64,000 nucleotides of DNA from Deinococcus frigens DSM 12807 (GTDB lineage: Bacteria > Deinococcota > Deinococci > Deinococcales > Deinococcaceae), in the NCBI RefSeq assembly GCF_000701425.1, contig NZ_JNIW01000004.1, forward strand, positions 1 to 64,000. Direction: 5' to 3'. The notes under the pieces are model-generated. The model saw only the letters and a list, made by a program, of their open reading frames with translations, searched no databases and was not told the DNA's origin. This document shows positions 14,388 through 28,244 of the stretch, piece after piece. A program made the position numbers and the translations under genes. The first letter of the stretch is position 1. Every line of letters begins with the position of its first letter.

Positions 14388-14604
14388 GAGTAGTGCTCCT
14401 TTGCGTGCCAGGCCGGGTGGGGCCGGGCGTGACTTGCGGTTGAAGGGGATAATGAGGCGGGGAACATTCGGGCGGACGGTGGTGGCGGCCCTCGCCTCTG
14501 TCAAGTGGATATGCGGCGGAACGCGGGGTGGATTGCCCATTAAACCTTAATGGCCGCCGGGCAAGTGACAGTTAACGTGCAATCTGCGTGGAGTGCGGCG
14601 GGAT

Positions 14605-15333
<729 letters not shown>

Positions 15334-15339
15334 GCGGGC

Positions 15340-15345
15340 AGGCTA
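15340..15345 (-). promoter_or_regulatory. -10 box of the SDR gene
   Basis: TAGCCT on the minus strand, 6 nt before the ATG at 15333. It faces the mqnB promoter about 50 nt away. Confidence 0.5.
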
Positions 15346-15392
15346 CACCCGGCGCGGGTTGCGGGAGGGGCGGTGGCGTCCCCATCAACCCT

Positions 15393-15398
15393 TACTCT
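15393..15398 (+). promoter_or_regulatory. -10 box of mqnB
   Basis: TACTCT, 7 nt before the ATG at 15406. Confidence 0.55.
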
Positions 15399-15405
15399 GT
15401 CTCCC

Positions 15406-16053
15406 ATGCCCCCCCTGATCGTCGTCGCCACCCACGCCGAGGCCGAGCGCCTGCTGGAACTCAAGGCCCGCGTGATCGTTTCGGGGGTGGGTGCCGTGGC
15501 CGCCGCCCTGGCGACGGCGCGGGCGCTGGCAGAGCAACAGGCTGGACTGGTCATCAGCGCGGGCATTGGCGGCGCGTACCCCTCATCTGGCCTGTTGCCC
15601 GGTGCCCTGGCCCTCTCGTCCGAGATCGTTCAGGCGGACCTGGGGGCGTGGGACGGCGAGCAGTTTCTGGATTTCGATGAACTCGGACTCTCCATTCTCC
15701 CAAACTCACATCACGCCGGACGCTTCTGCGCGTGGAAGGAAGCGCCGGAAGTCGCGCGGCGCACCGGCGCACGCCTGGGGCCGATGCTGACCCTGAGCAG
15801 CGTGACGGGCCGCGCCGAGGCTGCCGCCGCCCTGGAACGCCGCTTTCCCGGCGCGCTCACCGAGGGGATGGAGGGTGCGGGCGTGGCCCACGCCGCGCTG
15901 CTGGCCGGGGTGCCGGTGCTGGAGGTGCGCGGCGTCAGCAACGCGGTTGGCCTGCGTGACCGGGCCTCCTGGCAGATCCCACAGGCGCTGGCCGCTGGCC
16001 GGCGGGGCGTGGCAGCGGCGCTGAGGGTCTGGGAGGAGCAGGGCAGCGGCTAG
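15406..16053 (+). CDS. mqnB: Futalosine hydrolase
   Basis: Releases hypoxanthine (or adenine) from futalosine in the futalosine route to menaquinone, the respiratory quinone. 215 aa nucleoside-phosphorylase/hydrolase fold: SGVGAVAAALATARAL near the N-terminus, SAGIGGAYP, and GMEGAGVAHAA with the substrate-binding Met-Glu pair, then EVRGVSNAVGLRDRASW, which is typical of MqnB. The ATG at 15406 has TACTCT 7 nt upstream; the longer upstream frame runs into the SDR promoter and is rejected. Confidence 0.92.
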   Translation: MPPLIVVATHAEAERLLELKARVIVSGVGAVAAALATARALAEQQAGLVISAGIGGAYPSSGLLPGALALSSEIVQADLGAWDGEQFLDFDELGLSILPNSHHAGRFCAWKEAPEVARRTGARLGPMLTLSSVTGRAEAAAALERRFPGALTEGMEGAGVAHAALLAGVPVLEVRGVSNAVGLRDRASWQIPQALAAGRRGVAAALRVWEEQGSG

Positions 16054-16095
16054 CAGGACAGAGGTTAGCGGGGCAGAGGCTGACTGCGTCCGCGC

Positions 16096-16530
16096 CTAGC
16101 TGTTCAGCGACAGCTTGCTGCTGGTCGTATTGGCCACGTCGCCGGGAAAGTTGACCTTCACGTTCACGGTGGTCCCGGCGGGCGTGGCAGGATCGATGTT
16201 GATCCAGTGGCTAACCAGCACCGGGGGCGTGGGCTGCGGATCGACGGCGCGCACCAGCACCCGGCCCTGCGCGGGCACGAACACGCACCAGCCTTCCGGG
16301 GTGGTGGTAAAGGCCCGCACCGGCAGGATGCTTTGCAGGGTCATATCGGCATTGGTGGCCCAGTACTCGACCAGCAGGCTGGCCTGTTGGCGTCCGGTGT
16401 CGGCCTGATCCAGATCGAGCTGAACTTCCACGCTGTCGGGCATGCCCTCGACCAGATTGGTCCAGCCGGGGACGACGAAACGGTTGCTGGCGGCGCTCTT
16501 GAACTGTTGAGGGGTACTGGCATCGGTCAT
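16096..16530 (-). CDS. Unknown protein, possibly Deinococcus-specific
   Basis: 144 aa, soluble, mainly beta by pattern, with no signal peptide or membrane segment. I recognise no family. It has long hydrophilic strands (VEVQLDLDQADTG, TTVNVKVNFPGD) and a Thr/Ser-rich tail. A gene is supported by codon pattern and by TAGGCT placed 6 nt before its ATG (16537-16542 on the minus strand). It is convergent with mqnB. Confidence 0.7.
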   Translation of the reverse strand: MTDASTPQQFKSAASNRFVVPGWTNLVEGMPDSVEVQLDLDQADTGRQQASLLVEYWATNADMTLQSILPVRAFTTTPEGWCVFVPAQGRVLVRAVDPQPTPPVLVSHWINIDPATPAGTTVNVKVNFPGDVANTTSSKLSLNS

Positions 16531-16593
16531 GTGCCTAGCCTAGCGGATTGGCCGCATACAGAGGGCCAGGCCCGCGCACTGTCCCCACAGCCT

Positions 16594-16737
16594 TCAGTCC
16601 TGGGAGCTGCGGACCGTGCGGATCAGCGCCCGCACGGCCAGGTAGCCCACCACAAAAAACAGCAGCGGCGTCACATTCAACACGATCTCGGAGTCCTTCT
16701 CGGGTTCCAGGGGATTTTGCTTGCGGTATTTGATCAT
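16594..16737 (-). CDS. 47-aa single-span membrane protein
   Basis: Short frame MIKYRKQNPLEPEKDSEIVL followed by one hydrophobic helix (VTPLLFFVVGYLAVRALI) and a basic end RTVRSSQD: cytoplasmic or polar N-part, one membrane span, positive inside tail. TACCCT at 16744-16749 (minus strand) lies 6 nt before the ATG, the leaderless spacing seen all over the window, and codon use matches the neighbours. No family recognised. Confidence 0.65.
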   Translation of the reverse strand: MIKYRKQNPLEPEKDSEIVLNVTPLLFFVVGYLAVRALIRTVRSSQD

Positions 16738-16812
16738 ACGGTCAGGGTACGACACGCGGCGGGGCAGGTGTCAGCGGGCCTGGCTTGGCGGAGTGTTGAG
16801 GCAGAATGGTCC

Positions 16813-16958
16813 AGGGCATTTGTCAAAAGAGCCGTTCACTTTTGACCGAACGAGGTGAGTGAATTGTGCCGAGTATGTGGGACTGGCACAGCTCCGCAGG
16901 AGAGGATGGAAGCGTCGGGAGTCTCTTGTCCCCATGCTGTCATTCGGACAGATGCTCC
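16813..16958 (+). repeat. MITE-like element, copy 1 of a 146-bp family
   Basis: 146 bp with imperfect 12-bp terminal inverted repeats: AGGGCATTTGTC at the left and GACAGATGCTCC at the right. It matches, in inverted orientation and with equal length, the element at 26632-26777, most clearly around CAAAAGAG, TGTGGGACTGGC and AGCTCCGCAGGAGAG. No target duplication is clear here, suggesting an older copy. Confidence 0.75.
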
Positions 16959-17022
16959 AGGTGTCCAGTCCAGGTGAACGGGGTCACGGCGCAGCGACTC
17001 TGGCAAGAGTAGAACGGCCTGC

Positions 17023-18084
<1,062 letters not shown>

Positions 18085-18115
18085 CTTTTGAGGGGGAGGC
18101 TGAGCGCCAGTCAAG

Positions 18116-18853
18116 TCAATTCGCCCGTGCCACCAGCACCGCCCAGCCCAGATGCTCGCGCTGGCCGCCCAGATACTGCCTGCGGCCTTCTTCAACCTTT
18201 TCCAGGATTTCGGCACGGTGTGGGTGGTGTGGCGTCGTGCCCGCCCAGCGCGCCACCCCGCTCCACATCAGGCCGGTGTAGTGGTCCCAGTCGTCGGTGC
18301 TGGCAACTGCGAGGCCGGTCAGGGTCAGCCCCGCCGCCTGAAGTTCAGCGCAGCGTTCTTCCAGTGTGGGTTGCCCGGCGCAGCCCCAGCGCTCCAGGTC
18401 ATCTGGCGGGGCGGGTTTTCGCAGGTAGGTGTCCCCGATGACCAGGCTCCCGCCAGGCTTCAGACGTTCACGCATCCACGCCACCGCCTGCGCGAAGCTT
18501 CCGATCACGAACGGCGCGCCCAGGCAGCTCACCACGTCGTAGCCGTCCGGCTCGGGCGTGAAGTCCAGCACCCGGCCTTCCCACAGGTGCAGGCGGTCCG
18601 CCATGCCCTCAGCCTGCGCGAGCGCCCTGGCCTCCCGCACGAAAGCGGGGTTGAGTTCCAGTCCCGTCCCCCGGATGGCCCACCGGGCGGCCCACTGCCG
18701 CAGCATGGCCGCCTTGCCGCTGCCCAGATCCAGCACGCTCAGGCCGTCACGCAGCCCCGCGTAGCCCGCCACCCGTTCCAGCTTCCTGGCGCTGATCGGA
18801 TTGAGGATGTCGCGGTCCTGCTCCACGACGGCAAAGAATTCCAGAAAATCCAT
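18116..18853 (-). CDS. SAM-dependent methyltransferase
   Basis: 245 aa class I methyltransferase: motif I VLDLGSGKAAML at about residue 39-50, acidic strand-2 end GLELNP, motif IV DVVSCLGAPFVIGS, post-motif LKPGGSLVIGD. The acceptor cannot be inferred. TACTGT (18861-18866, minus strand) is 7 nt before the ATG, so it is probably leaderless. It converges with tdh and diverges from the trpS leader. Confidence 0.85.
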   Translation of the reverse strand: MDFLEFFAVVEQDRDILNPISARKLERVAGYAGLRDGLSVLDLGSGKAAMLRQWAARWAIRGTGLELNPAFVREARALAQAEGMADRLHLWEGRVLDFTPEPDGYDVVSCLGAPFVIGSFAQAVAWMRERLKPGGSLVIGDTYLRKPAPPDDLERWGCAGQPTLEERCAELQAAGLTLTGLAVASTDDWDHYTGLMWSGVARWAGTTPHHPHRAEILEKVEEGRRQYLGGQREHLGWAVLVARAN

Positions 18854-18930
18854 AAGGAAGACAGTAGCCAGTGCCTGTCCGGCTGAACATCCGCCATCTG
18901 GCCTAAGACACCCTCACTCCGCCCACGCGC

Positions 18931-18936
18931 TATCCT
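18931..18936 (+). promoter_or_regulatory. -10 box of the trpS leader transcript
   Basis: TATCCT, 6 nt before the leader-peptide ATG at 18943; transcription should begin at or next to that ATG. Confidence 0.6.
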
Positions 18937-18942
18937 GCACCC

Positions 18943-18978
18943 ATGAATCTCCAGCAGGCACAGACTCAGGCATGGTGG

Positions 18979-18990
<12 letters not shown>
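18943..18990 (+). CDS. Tryptophan leader peptide of trpS
   Basis: Fifteen codons, MNLQQAQTQAWWPGS, with two adjacent Trp codons (18973-18978) three codons before the stop. Trp is rare, and a WW pair in a tiny frame ahead of a Trp-tRNA synthetase gene is the mark of ribosome-mediated attenuation. TATCCT 6 nt upstream suggests the peptide is translated from a leaderless message. Downstream lie a short hairpin, an alternative pairing and a T-tailed terminator before trpS. A stalled ribosome at WW (low Trp-tRNA) would cover CCCGG at 18979-18983. Confidence 0.82.
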
Positions 18991-20744
<1,754 letters not shown>

Positions 20745-20789
20745 GGCAAGGATGATAGGCGCTGGCTGCCTCTGAGAGACAATGCTCCC

Positions 20790-21092
20790 ATGACCATCAT
20801 TGCCGTTCATGCCGTCATCACCCCCAAACCCGAACACGTTGAAGACGTGCTGAGTGAGATGCAGGTCATGGTCCAGGGCAGCCGCCAGGAACCGGGCTGC
20901 CTGCGCTATGACCTGTTGCGCCACGACGACGGCGGAACTGTGCGCCTGCACGTTCAGGAGCGCTACCGCGACATGGACGCCGTGCAGGCCCACCGCGACT
21001 CGGCGCATTACGTGGCTTACCGCGCCAAAGCCGGGGCGTGGTTTCAGGAAGTGCCCGTCGTCACGCTGCTGCAAGAGGTAGACGTGGCCTGA
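20790..21092 (+). CDS. Antibiotic-biosynthesis-monooxygenase-fold protein
   Basis: 100 aa, one dimeric alpha-beta-barrel ABM domain: an early strand IIAVHAVITPKPEH, then GSRQEPGCLRYDLLRHDD, ERYRDMDAVQAHRDSAHY. Relatives (YgiN, HmoB-like) oxidise quinones or bind small ligands without a cofactor; the function here is unassigned. GACAAT lies 6 nt before the ATG, and the start region is shared with the divergent pcp promoter. Confidence 0.85.
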   Translation: MTIIAVHAVITPKPEHVEDVLSEMQVMVQGSRQEPGCLRYDLLRHDDGGTVRLHVQERYRDMDAVQAHRDSAHYVAYRAKAGAWFQEVPVVTLLQEVDVA

Positions 21093-21150
21093 ACTCCTCC
21101 CCAATCCCGGCTACCTTCATCCCACCGCCGCGCCGCTATGCTGGGCCGGT

Positions 21151-22032
21151 ATGCCAGAGCTGCCAGAAGTCGAGACCACGCGCCGCAAGATCGAGCCGCT
21201 GCTGCGCGGGCGCGTGATCGCAGGCGTGGAGCACGACGCGCCGCACAAGTACCGCGACACCCATCTGGCGGTGGGGCGGCGGGTGCAGGGGCTGTCCCGG
21301 CGGGGCAAATACCTGATGCTGCAACTCGCGGCGGCGGACGCGGCAGAAGGTGGGGCGCACGATCTGGAATTCATCGTGCATCTGGGCATGACCGGGGGCT
21401 TCCGGCTGGAGCCGGGACAGCATACTCGCGTCACCCTGACCCTGGAATCAGATGAAACGGGGGACGGCCAGCACCTCTTCTTCAATGACCCGCGCCGCTT
21501 CGGCAAGATGGCCGTGGTGCGCCCCGGCGAATACGCGGGCATGCCCACCCTGGCCGCAATGGGGCCGGAGCCGCTTTCCGAAGACTTCAACGCGGCTGAC
21601 TTTGTGCGGTTGGCCCGCGAGGCTGGCGCAGTCAAACCGTGGCTGCTGTCCCAGAAGCCCGTCAGCGGTGTGGGCAACATCTACGCCGACGAAAGCCTGT
21701 GGCAGGGCCAGATTCATCCGGCCCAGACGCGTCTGACTCCTGGCGAGGGCAAGAAACTGTACACAGCCATCCGCGAGGTTATGGAAAAGGCGGTGGAGGC
21801 GGGTGGCAGCAGCCTGGGGGGCGGCGTGGGCAACTACCGCCAGCACGACGGCGTTTCTGGGCTGTTCCAGCACGAGCATCACGTTTACGGCAAGGGCGGT
21901 CAGCCCTGCCCCCGCTGCGGCACCGACATCGTGAAGACTGTGCTGGCGCAGCGTGGAACGCATTTTTGCCCGAAGTGTCAGGTACTCAGGGAGCGGTTTA
22001 AAGGTCAAACCGTCCAACGGTCGAACCGCTGA
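21151..22032 (+). CDS. mutM: Formamidopyrimidine-DNA glycosylase
   Basis: Base-excision repair enzyme that removes 8-oxoguanine and ring-opened purines and nicks the strand. 293 aa. The N-terminal PELPEVE carries the Schiff-base proline and the catalytic glutamate; H2TH region DESLWQGQIHPAQ; C-terminal zinc finger CPRCGTDIVKTVLAQRGTHFCPKC. The finger is complete. TATGCT (21137-21142) lies 8 nt before the ATG. The final codons contain one arm of a long-range inverted repeat. Confidence 0.96.
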   Translation: MPELPEVETTRRKIEPLLRGRVIAGVEHDAPHKYRDTHLAVGRRVQGLSRRGKYLMLQLAAADAAEGGAHDLEFIVHLGMTGGFRLEPGQHTRVTLTLESDETGDGQHLFFNDPRRFGKMAVVRPGEYAGMPTLAAMGPEPLSEDFNAADFVRLAREAGAVKPWLLSQKPVSGVGNIYADESLWQGQIHPAQTRLTPGEGKKLYTAIREVMEKAVEAGGSSLGGGVGNYRQHDGVSGLFQHEHHVYGKGGQPCPRCGTDIVKTVLAQRGTHFCPKCQVLRERFKGQTVQRSNR

Positions 22033-22090
22033 AAGACTTGGTTGAGCACTGTCTCTCACAGTTAAACTTTTAGACTTTCGACGGTTTGAC
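22004..22090. repeat. Inverted repeat spanning mutM end and the pdxH leader
   Basis: GTCAAACCGTC at 22004-22014 (inside mutM) and its exact reverse complement GACGGTTTGAC at 22080-22090, 65 nt apart. The arms could form an 11-bp stem in the mutM-pdxH transcript; no T-run follows, so it is not an ordinary terminator. Confidence 0.55.
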
Positions 22091-22116
22091 GCGCCGAAGG
22101 CGCTCAAGGAGCCTCC

Positions 22117-22761
22117 ATGACCGATCTCACTTCCCTGCGAATTTCCTACACCCGCGACGCATTGCGGCGGGTGGACCTGAATCCAGACCCGCTCACGCAG
22201 TTTCAAAACTGGTTTGCCGGGGCGCAGGGGGCCGAGTTGCCCGAACCCTACGCCCTGTCCCTGGCGACGGCGGACGCTTCGGGGCGGCCCAGCGTCCGCA
22301 CGGTGCTGCTGCGCGGCGCGGACGAGCGCGGGCTGACCTTTTACACCAACTTCGAGTCCCATAAAGGCCACGATCTGGCCGTCAACCCGCAGGCTGAGCT
22401 GCTGTTCTACTGGGCCGAACTGGAACGGCAGGTCCGTGCTTACGGCTTTATTACGCGCGTACCGGACGCCGAGGCCGACGACTATTTCCATGTCCGCCCG
22501 CGCGACAGTCAACTGGCCGCCCATGCCAGCGATCCGCAAAGCGCACCGATTGCCAACCGCGAGGCGCTGGAGGCCAAATTCGCCGCACTGCACGGGCGCT
22601 TCCCCGAGGGCCAGCCCGTTCCCCGCCCGGACTTCTGGGGCGGCTACCGCGTGACTGTGCAGGAATGGGAATTCTGGCAGGGCCGCCCCAACCGCATGCA
22701 TGACCGCTTCCGATATGTGCGGCATGGCGAGGGCTGGGAGATTGAACGCCTGATGCCCTGA
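22117..22761 (+). CDS. pdxH: Pyridoxamine 5'-phosphate oxidase
   Basis: FMN-dependent oxidase that makes pyridoxal 5'-phosphate from PNP or PMP. 214 aa, full length. Visible features: [24 protein letters not shown] (FMN binding), [14 protein letters not shown], and the C-terminal [25 protein letters not shown] signature. AAGGAG lies a few bases before the ATG, a conventional ribosome site. 22762-22935 downstream carries an imperfect CTCTCCC/GGAAGAGGG palindrome and no gene. Confidence 0.96.
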   Translation: MTDLTSLRISYTRDALRRVDLNPDPLTQFQNWFAGAQGAELPEPYALSLATADASGRPSVRTVLLRGADERGLTFYTNFESHKGHDLAVNPQAELLFYWAELERQVRAYGFITRVPDAEADDYFHVRPRDSQLAAHASDPQSAPIANREALEAKFAALHGRFPEGQPVPRPDFWGGYRVTVQEWEFWQGRPNRMHDRFRYVRHGEGWEIERLMP

Positions 22762-22935
22762 ATCGGTTGACCCCTCTCCCCCGGTGGAAGAGGGACCCTG
22801 CGAAGGCGGCGGGCGTGAGGGGGCCACCGGACAGGCCGGCCACAACTCCAGCAAGTCCGAGAAGCTGGCGGGTAAACGAAAAGCAGCGCGGGAAGCAGCT
22901 CCACACCGCCTCCCGCGTCCCCGTCGTGCCTTCTT

Positions 22936-25545
<2,610 letters not shown>

Positions 25546-25833
25546 GACAAGCGAGTATAGCGCTCTGGACCTGGCGGTGGCCTCACAAGTTCACAGTGAC
25601 GCGCGTAGGCAACCTGAGCGCGACAGACTCAGCGTTTTTCCCGGCACGTCCGGTTTTTTTTCGGCACCTCCGGGCAGCCGGGCAGCATCTGGTCAACCTC
25701 TGGTAAAGGTCCGTCTTGCCCGCCTCTGTCGGTCTTCGTGCAAATCTGGATAGCGAAGTGGGTCACAGTGGAGCCAGAACTGGGGTTATCAGCCCGGCCA
25801 AGACGCCCCATCACCCACCAGGAGGGTTCACCC

Positions 25834-26052
25834 ATGTCCAACCGCAGCATCTCCAACTTTCTGAGCGTCGCAGGTTTCGCGTCCATCCTCGCCTCGATCA
25901 TCATCTGGGCCACCCAGGGCGGCACCGACAAGACCCACGAGGACAAGTCGCACGGCGAGCGCTTCGGTATCTTCGTGGGCCTGTGGGCACCGACGTTCTT
26001 CATCCTGTCGAACCGCTACAACACGGCGGCCCTGGAAGAAGAGAACAATTGA
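25834..26052 (+). CDS. Small two-span membrane protein
   Basis: 72 aa: a hydrophobic helix FLSVAGFASILASIIIWAT, a charged His/Lys-rich middle (DKTHEDKSHGER), a second helix FGIFVGLWAPTFFILS and an acidic tail. The family is unknown to me. GGAGG sits 8 nt before the ATG, so it uses a standard ribosome site. It is followed by the MOSC gene, which has its own promoter. Confidence 0.75.
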   Translation: MSNRSISNFLSVAGFASILASIIIWATQGGTDKTHEDKSHGERFGIFVGLWAPTFFILSNRYNTAALEEENN

Positions 26053-26063
26053 AGGCGGCCCTG

Positions 26064-26069
26064 TAAACT
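26064..26069 (+). promoter_or_regulatory. -10 box of the MOSC gene
   Basis: TAAACT, exactly 6 nt before the ATG at 26076. Confidence 0.6.
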
Positions 26070-26075
26070 GGCCGG

Positions 26076-26633
26076 ATGAACGGCCCAGTGACAAGTGCAA
26101 CGGTCTACAGCGTCAGCGCCAGTCCACAGCATAGCTTCAGCAAGACCCGCCAGCCGCAGCTCCGGCTCCTGGCGGGTCTTGGTGTGGAGGGCGACTCGCA
26201 TGCGGGCGTGACCGTGCAGCATCGGTCGCGCGTGCGGCAGAACCCCGATCAACCCAACCTGCGCCAGATCCACCTGATCCACGCCGAACTGCTGGAGGAA
26301 CTGGCCGCCAGGGGCTTTACCGTGCGCCCCGGCGATCTGGGCGAGAATTTGATGACGTATGGTCTGGACCTGCTCGCCCTACCCAGAGGCACCCACCTTC
26401 GTCTTGGCGCAGAGGCGGTCATCGAGATCACAGGGTTGCGAAATCCCTGTTCCCAGATCGACAATTTCCAGCCGGGCCTGCTTAGAGCCGTGCTGGACGA
26501 GGACGAGAGCGGAAACGTCGTTCGGAAGGCCGGAATTATGGGTGTGGTGCTGGCGAGCGGCACAGTGTGCCCAGACGACGAGATTCGGGTGGAGCTGCCG
26601 CCACTGCCCCATATCGCGCTCGAACGGGTTTAG
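26076..26633 (+). CDS. MOSC-domain protein (YiiM-like)
   Basis: 185 aa MOSC domain: GVEGDSHAG near residue 37, QIHLIHAELLEELAARG, GDLGENLMT and GLRNPCSQIDNFQPGL with the conserved cysteine thought to handle sulfur from a molybdenum-cofactor enzyme or to transfer it to N-hydroxylated substrates. The role is inferred from the family. The TAG stop is made by the TA of the insertion site plus the first G of the adjacent MITE, so the original C-terminus may have been longer. Confidence 0.85.
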   Translation: MNGPVTSATVYSVSASPQHSFSKTRQPQLRLLAGLGVEGDSHAGVTVQHRSRVRQNPDQPNLRQIHLIHAELLEELAARGFTVRPGDLGENLMTYGLDLLALPRGTHLRLGAEAVIEITGLRNPCSQIDNFQPGLLRAVLDEDESGNVVRKAGIMGVVLASGTVCPDDEIRVELPPLPHIALERV

Positions 26634-26777
26634 AGCATTCGTCCGAATGGAGGCATCGGGAGTGTCTTTTCTCGATGCCTCCATTCTCTCCTGCGGAGCT
26701 GGGCCAGTCCCACATGCTCGGCAAAATTCACCCACTCTGTCCGGTCGAAAGTGAACAACTCTTTTGACAATTGCTCT
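26632..26777 (-). repeat. MITE-like element, copy 2 of a 146-bp family
   Basis: 146 bp, inverted relative to copy 1 at 16813. The ends AGAGCATTCGTC and GACAATTGCTCT are imperfect inverted repeats. TA flanks GAGC...GCTC on both sides (TAGAGC / GCTCTA), as expected for a TA target duplication of IS630/mariner-type elements. Inside is a second hairpin, GAATGGAGGCATCG / CGATGCCTCCATTC. No coding frame. Confidence 0.8.
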
Positions 26778-27079
26778 AATCGTCTGCCGGACGCTTCTCG
26801 GGGGCCAGTTGAATCTCGGTGGGGCGAATGCCGACGCGCCCTTAGAGGTGCTGGGCGTTATAGTCGAGATCGGCCACGATAACCAGGGGTTATGCGCGAA
26901 GGTGTTCGCGCGCGCTCCTGACGGCGCAGGGCCAGATCAGTGTGGTAGGCCAGAAAGGATGTCATGGGCTGAGGCTAACGCTTCCCTAAAGCGGCGTGCA
27001 TCTGCCGGAGGGCTGAGCCGCCGCTCAGTTCCGGCAGTCAGTTCGGGCAGTCCCGCCCGGTGATGCCGCAAACCCTGCG
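26776..27079 (-). other. Degenerate interval beside the MITE
   Basis: About 300 nt without an intact gene. On the minus strand a broken frame reads PLVIVADLDYNAQHL, stop, GRVGIRPTEIQLAPEKRPADD, and ends in a TAG formed at the MITE edge, mirroring the MOSC stop on the other side. It looks like the remains of a gene truncated by the insertion, but I cannot name a family. Confidence 0.35.
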
Positions 27080-28027
27080 CTACGTCCACGGCGCGTCCAG
27101 CACGCGCCCCGCCAGCTTGACCGCAAATTCGGCGGTGTCCTGGACCAGGGCCGGATTCAGGGTGGTGTCGCCGGAGGTGTGGTAACCCGCATCCTCGCCC
27201 CGGTACAGGAAGACCGTGCGGACGCCTCAGCGCTTGAAGCTCACATGGTTGCTGCGCCCAGTCAGTCTGGCCGTACGCCCGAAAATTTCGCGGGAGTTGA
27301 TCGGCCCGTCCTCGAAGACGCGCAGACCTGGCCGGACCGCCCTGGCCAGCGCCAGCAGTTCGGCGTCGGCGGCCACGCCCAGCGACGGCGCGTTCACGCC
27401 CACCATGTCCAGATTGAGCATCGCGCGGGTGTCGCGGACCGGGTAGCTGGGATCGCGGGCGAAGGTGCGGCGGCAATACAAGCCAACTTCCCCGGCGTCG
27501 AATAGCACAAACCACGCGCGGTCCGCCAGGGGGGTGGAGGCGGCCTGCCGGGCCACTGGGCCACGAGTGGCCGAGTCGGGAGCGATCAGCGCGATCTGCC
27601 CGCGCAGACCCGCCGCCTCCATGTCGTTGCGGGAGTCGGTGGGGGAGACGTGCACCCGCCGTCCCGACTGCTCGCCGCCCCCTGTGCCGTACAGGGCGGC
27701 GGCAGGCACACTCAGCGCGCCTACCTGACGGTGCCGCCCCTGGCCGTTCCAGCACTGGCTGTCCGGTCACGCAGTAGCCCAGCGCCGTGCACTGCGCGGC
27801 TAGCCAGGTCACTCATCGTGGCCGGGCGTGCCGACGGGACGTGGGCCAAAGCCCCTCACGGCGGCCCAGTCCTGCGCTACGGTGCGCGTTGGGGCCGCCG
27901 TCTGGGCGGGTGGATTGCGCGGCCAGGTCAGCGTCCGCCAGCCGCCGCATATAAGCAGCAGGGCCAGCGCCCATTTCCAGGCGGGTGCGGCGGGCTTGGT
28001 CGGCAGGCGGCGCGGGCGCGCGTACAT
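27080..28027 (-). pseudogene. Broken M28-family aminopeptidase
   Basis: Pieces of one zinc peptidase in order on the minus strand: N-terminal membrane anchor (MYARPRRLPTKP, then WALALLLICGG), GFGPRPVGTPGHDE, then a shifted frame VTWLAAQCTALGYCVTGQPV, a second shift to LYGTGGGEQSGRRVHV, FVLFDAGEVGL, AMLNLDMVGVN and GRSNHVSFKR. Next an in-frame TGA, then GVRTVFLYRGEDAGYHTSGDT to the final TAG. Two frameshifts and one nonsense codon rule out a working enzyme. The TGA sits where related proteins, as I recall, have Trp (FKRWGV), consistent with TGG to TGA. Confidence 0.8.
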
Positions 28028-28145
28028 GCCTGGAGATACGCGGCGGGGCCGGGCAAGGTTTCCCGAAGGTGAGGCACTGCCTCCAGGACGCTTGCGGCCC
28101 ACGGTCAGTTCGAGCGTTCGGGGATGCGGTGACCTTCCAGTCAAG

Positions 28146-28191
28146 CGGTGCAAAGGCACCGGCAGCTTCTTCAGCCGGTGCCTTTGCACCG
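28146..28191. repeat. Perfect 18-bp palindrome
   Basis: CGGTGCAAAGGCACCGGC at 28146-28163 and its exact reverse complement at 28174-28191, with a 10-nt loop. It lies between the decayed peptidase and the downstream end of the membrane-protein gene. No T-run follows on either strand. Confidence 0.7.
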
Positions 28192-28244
28192 TTTATCAGG
28201 TCAGGCCAATCAGGTTGGGAATGGCACTGCACTACCGGCAACCT

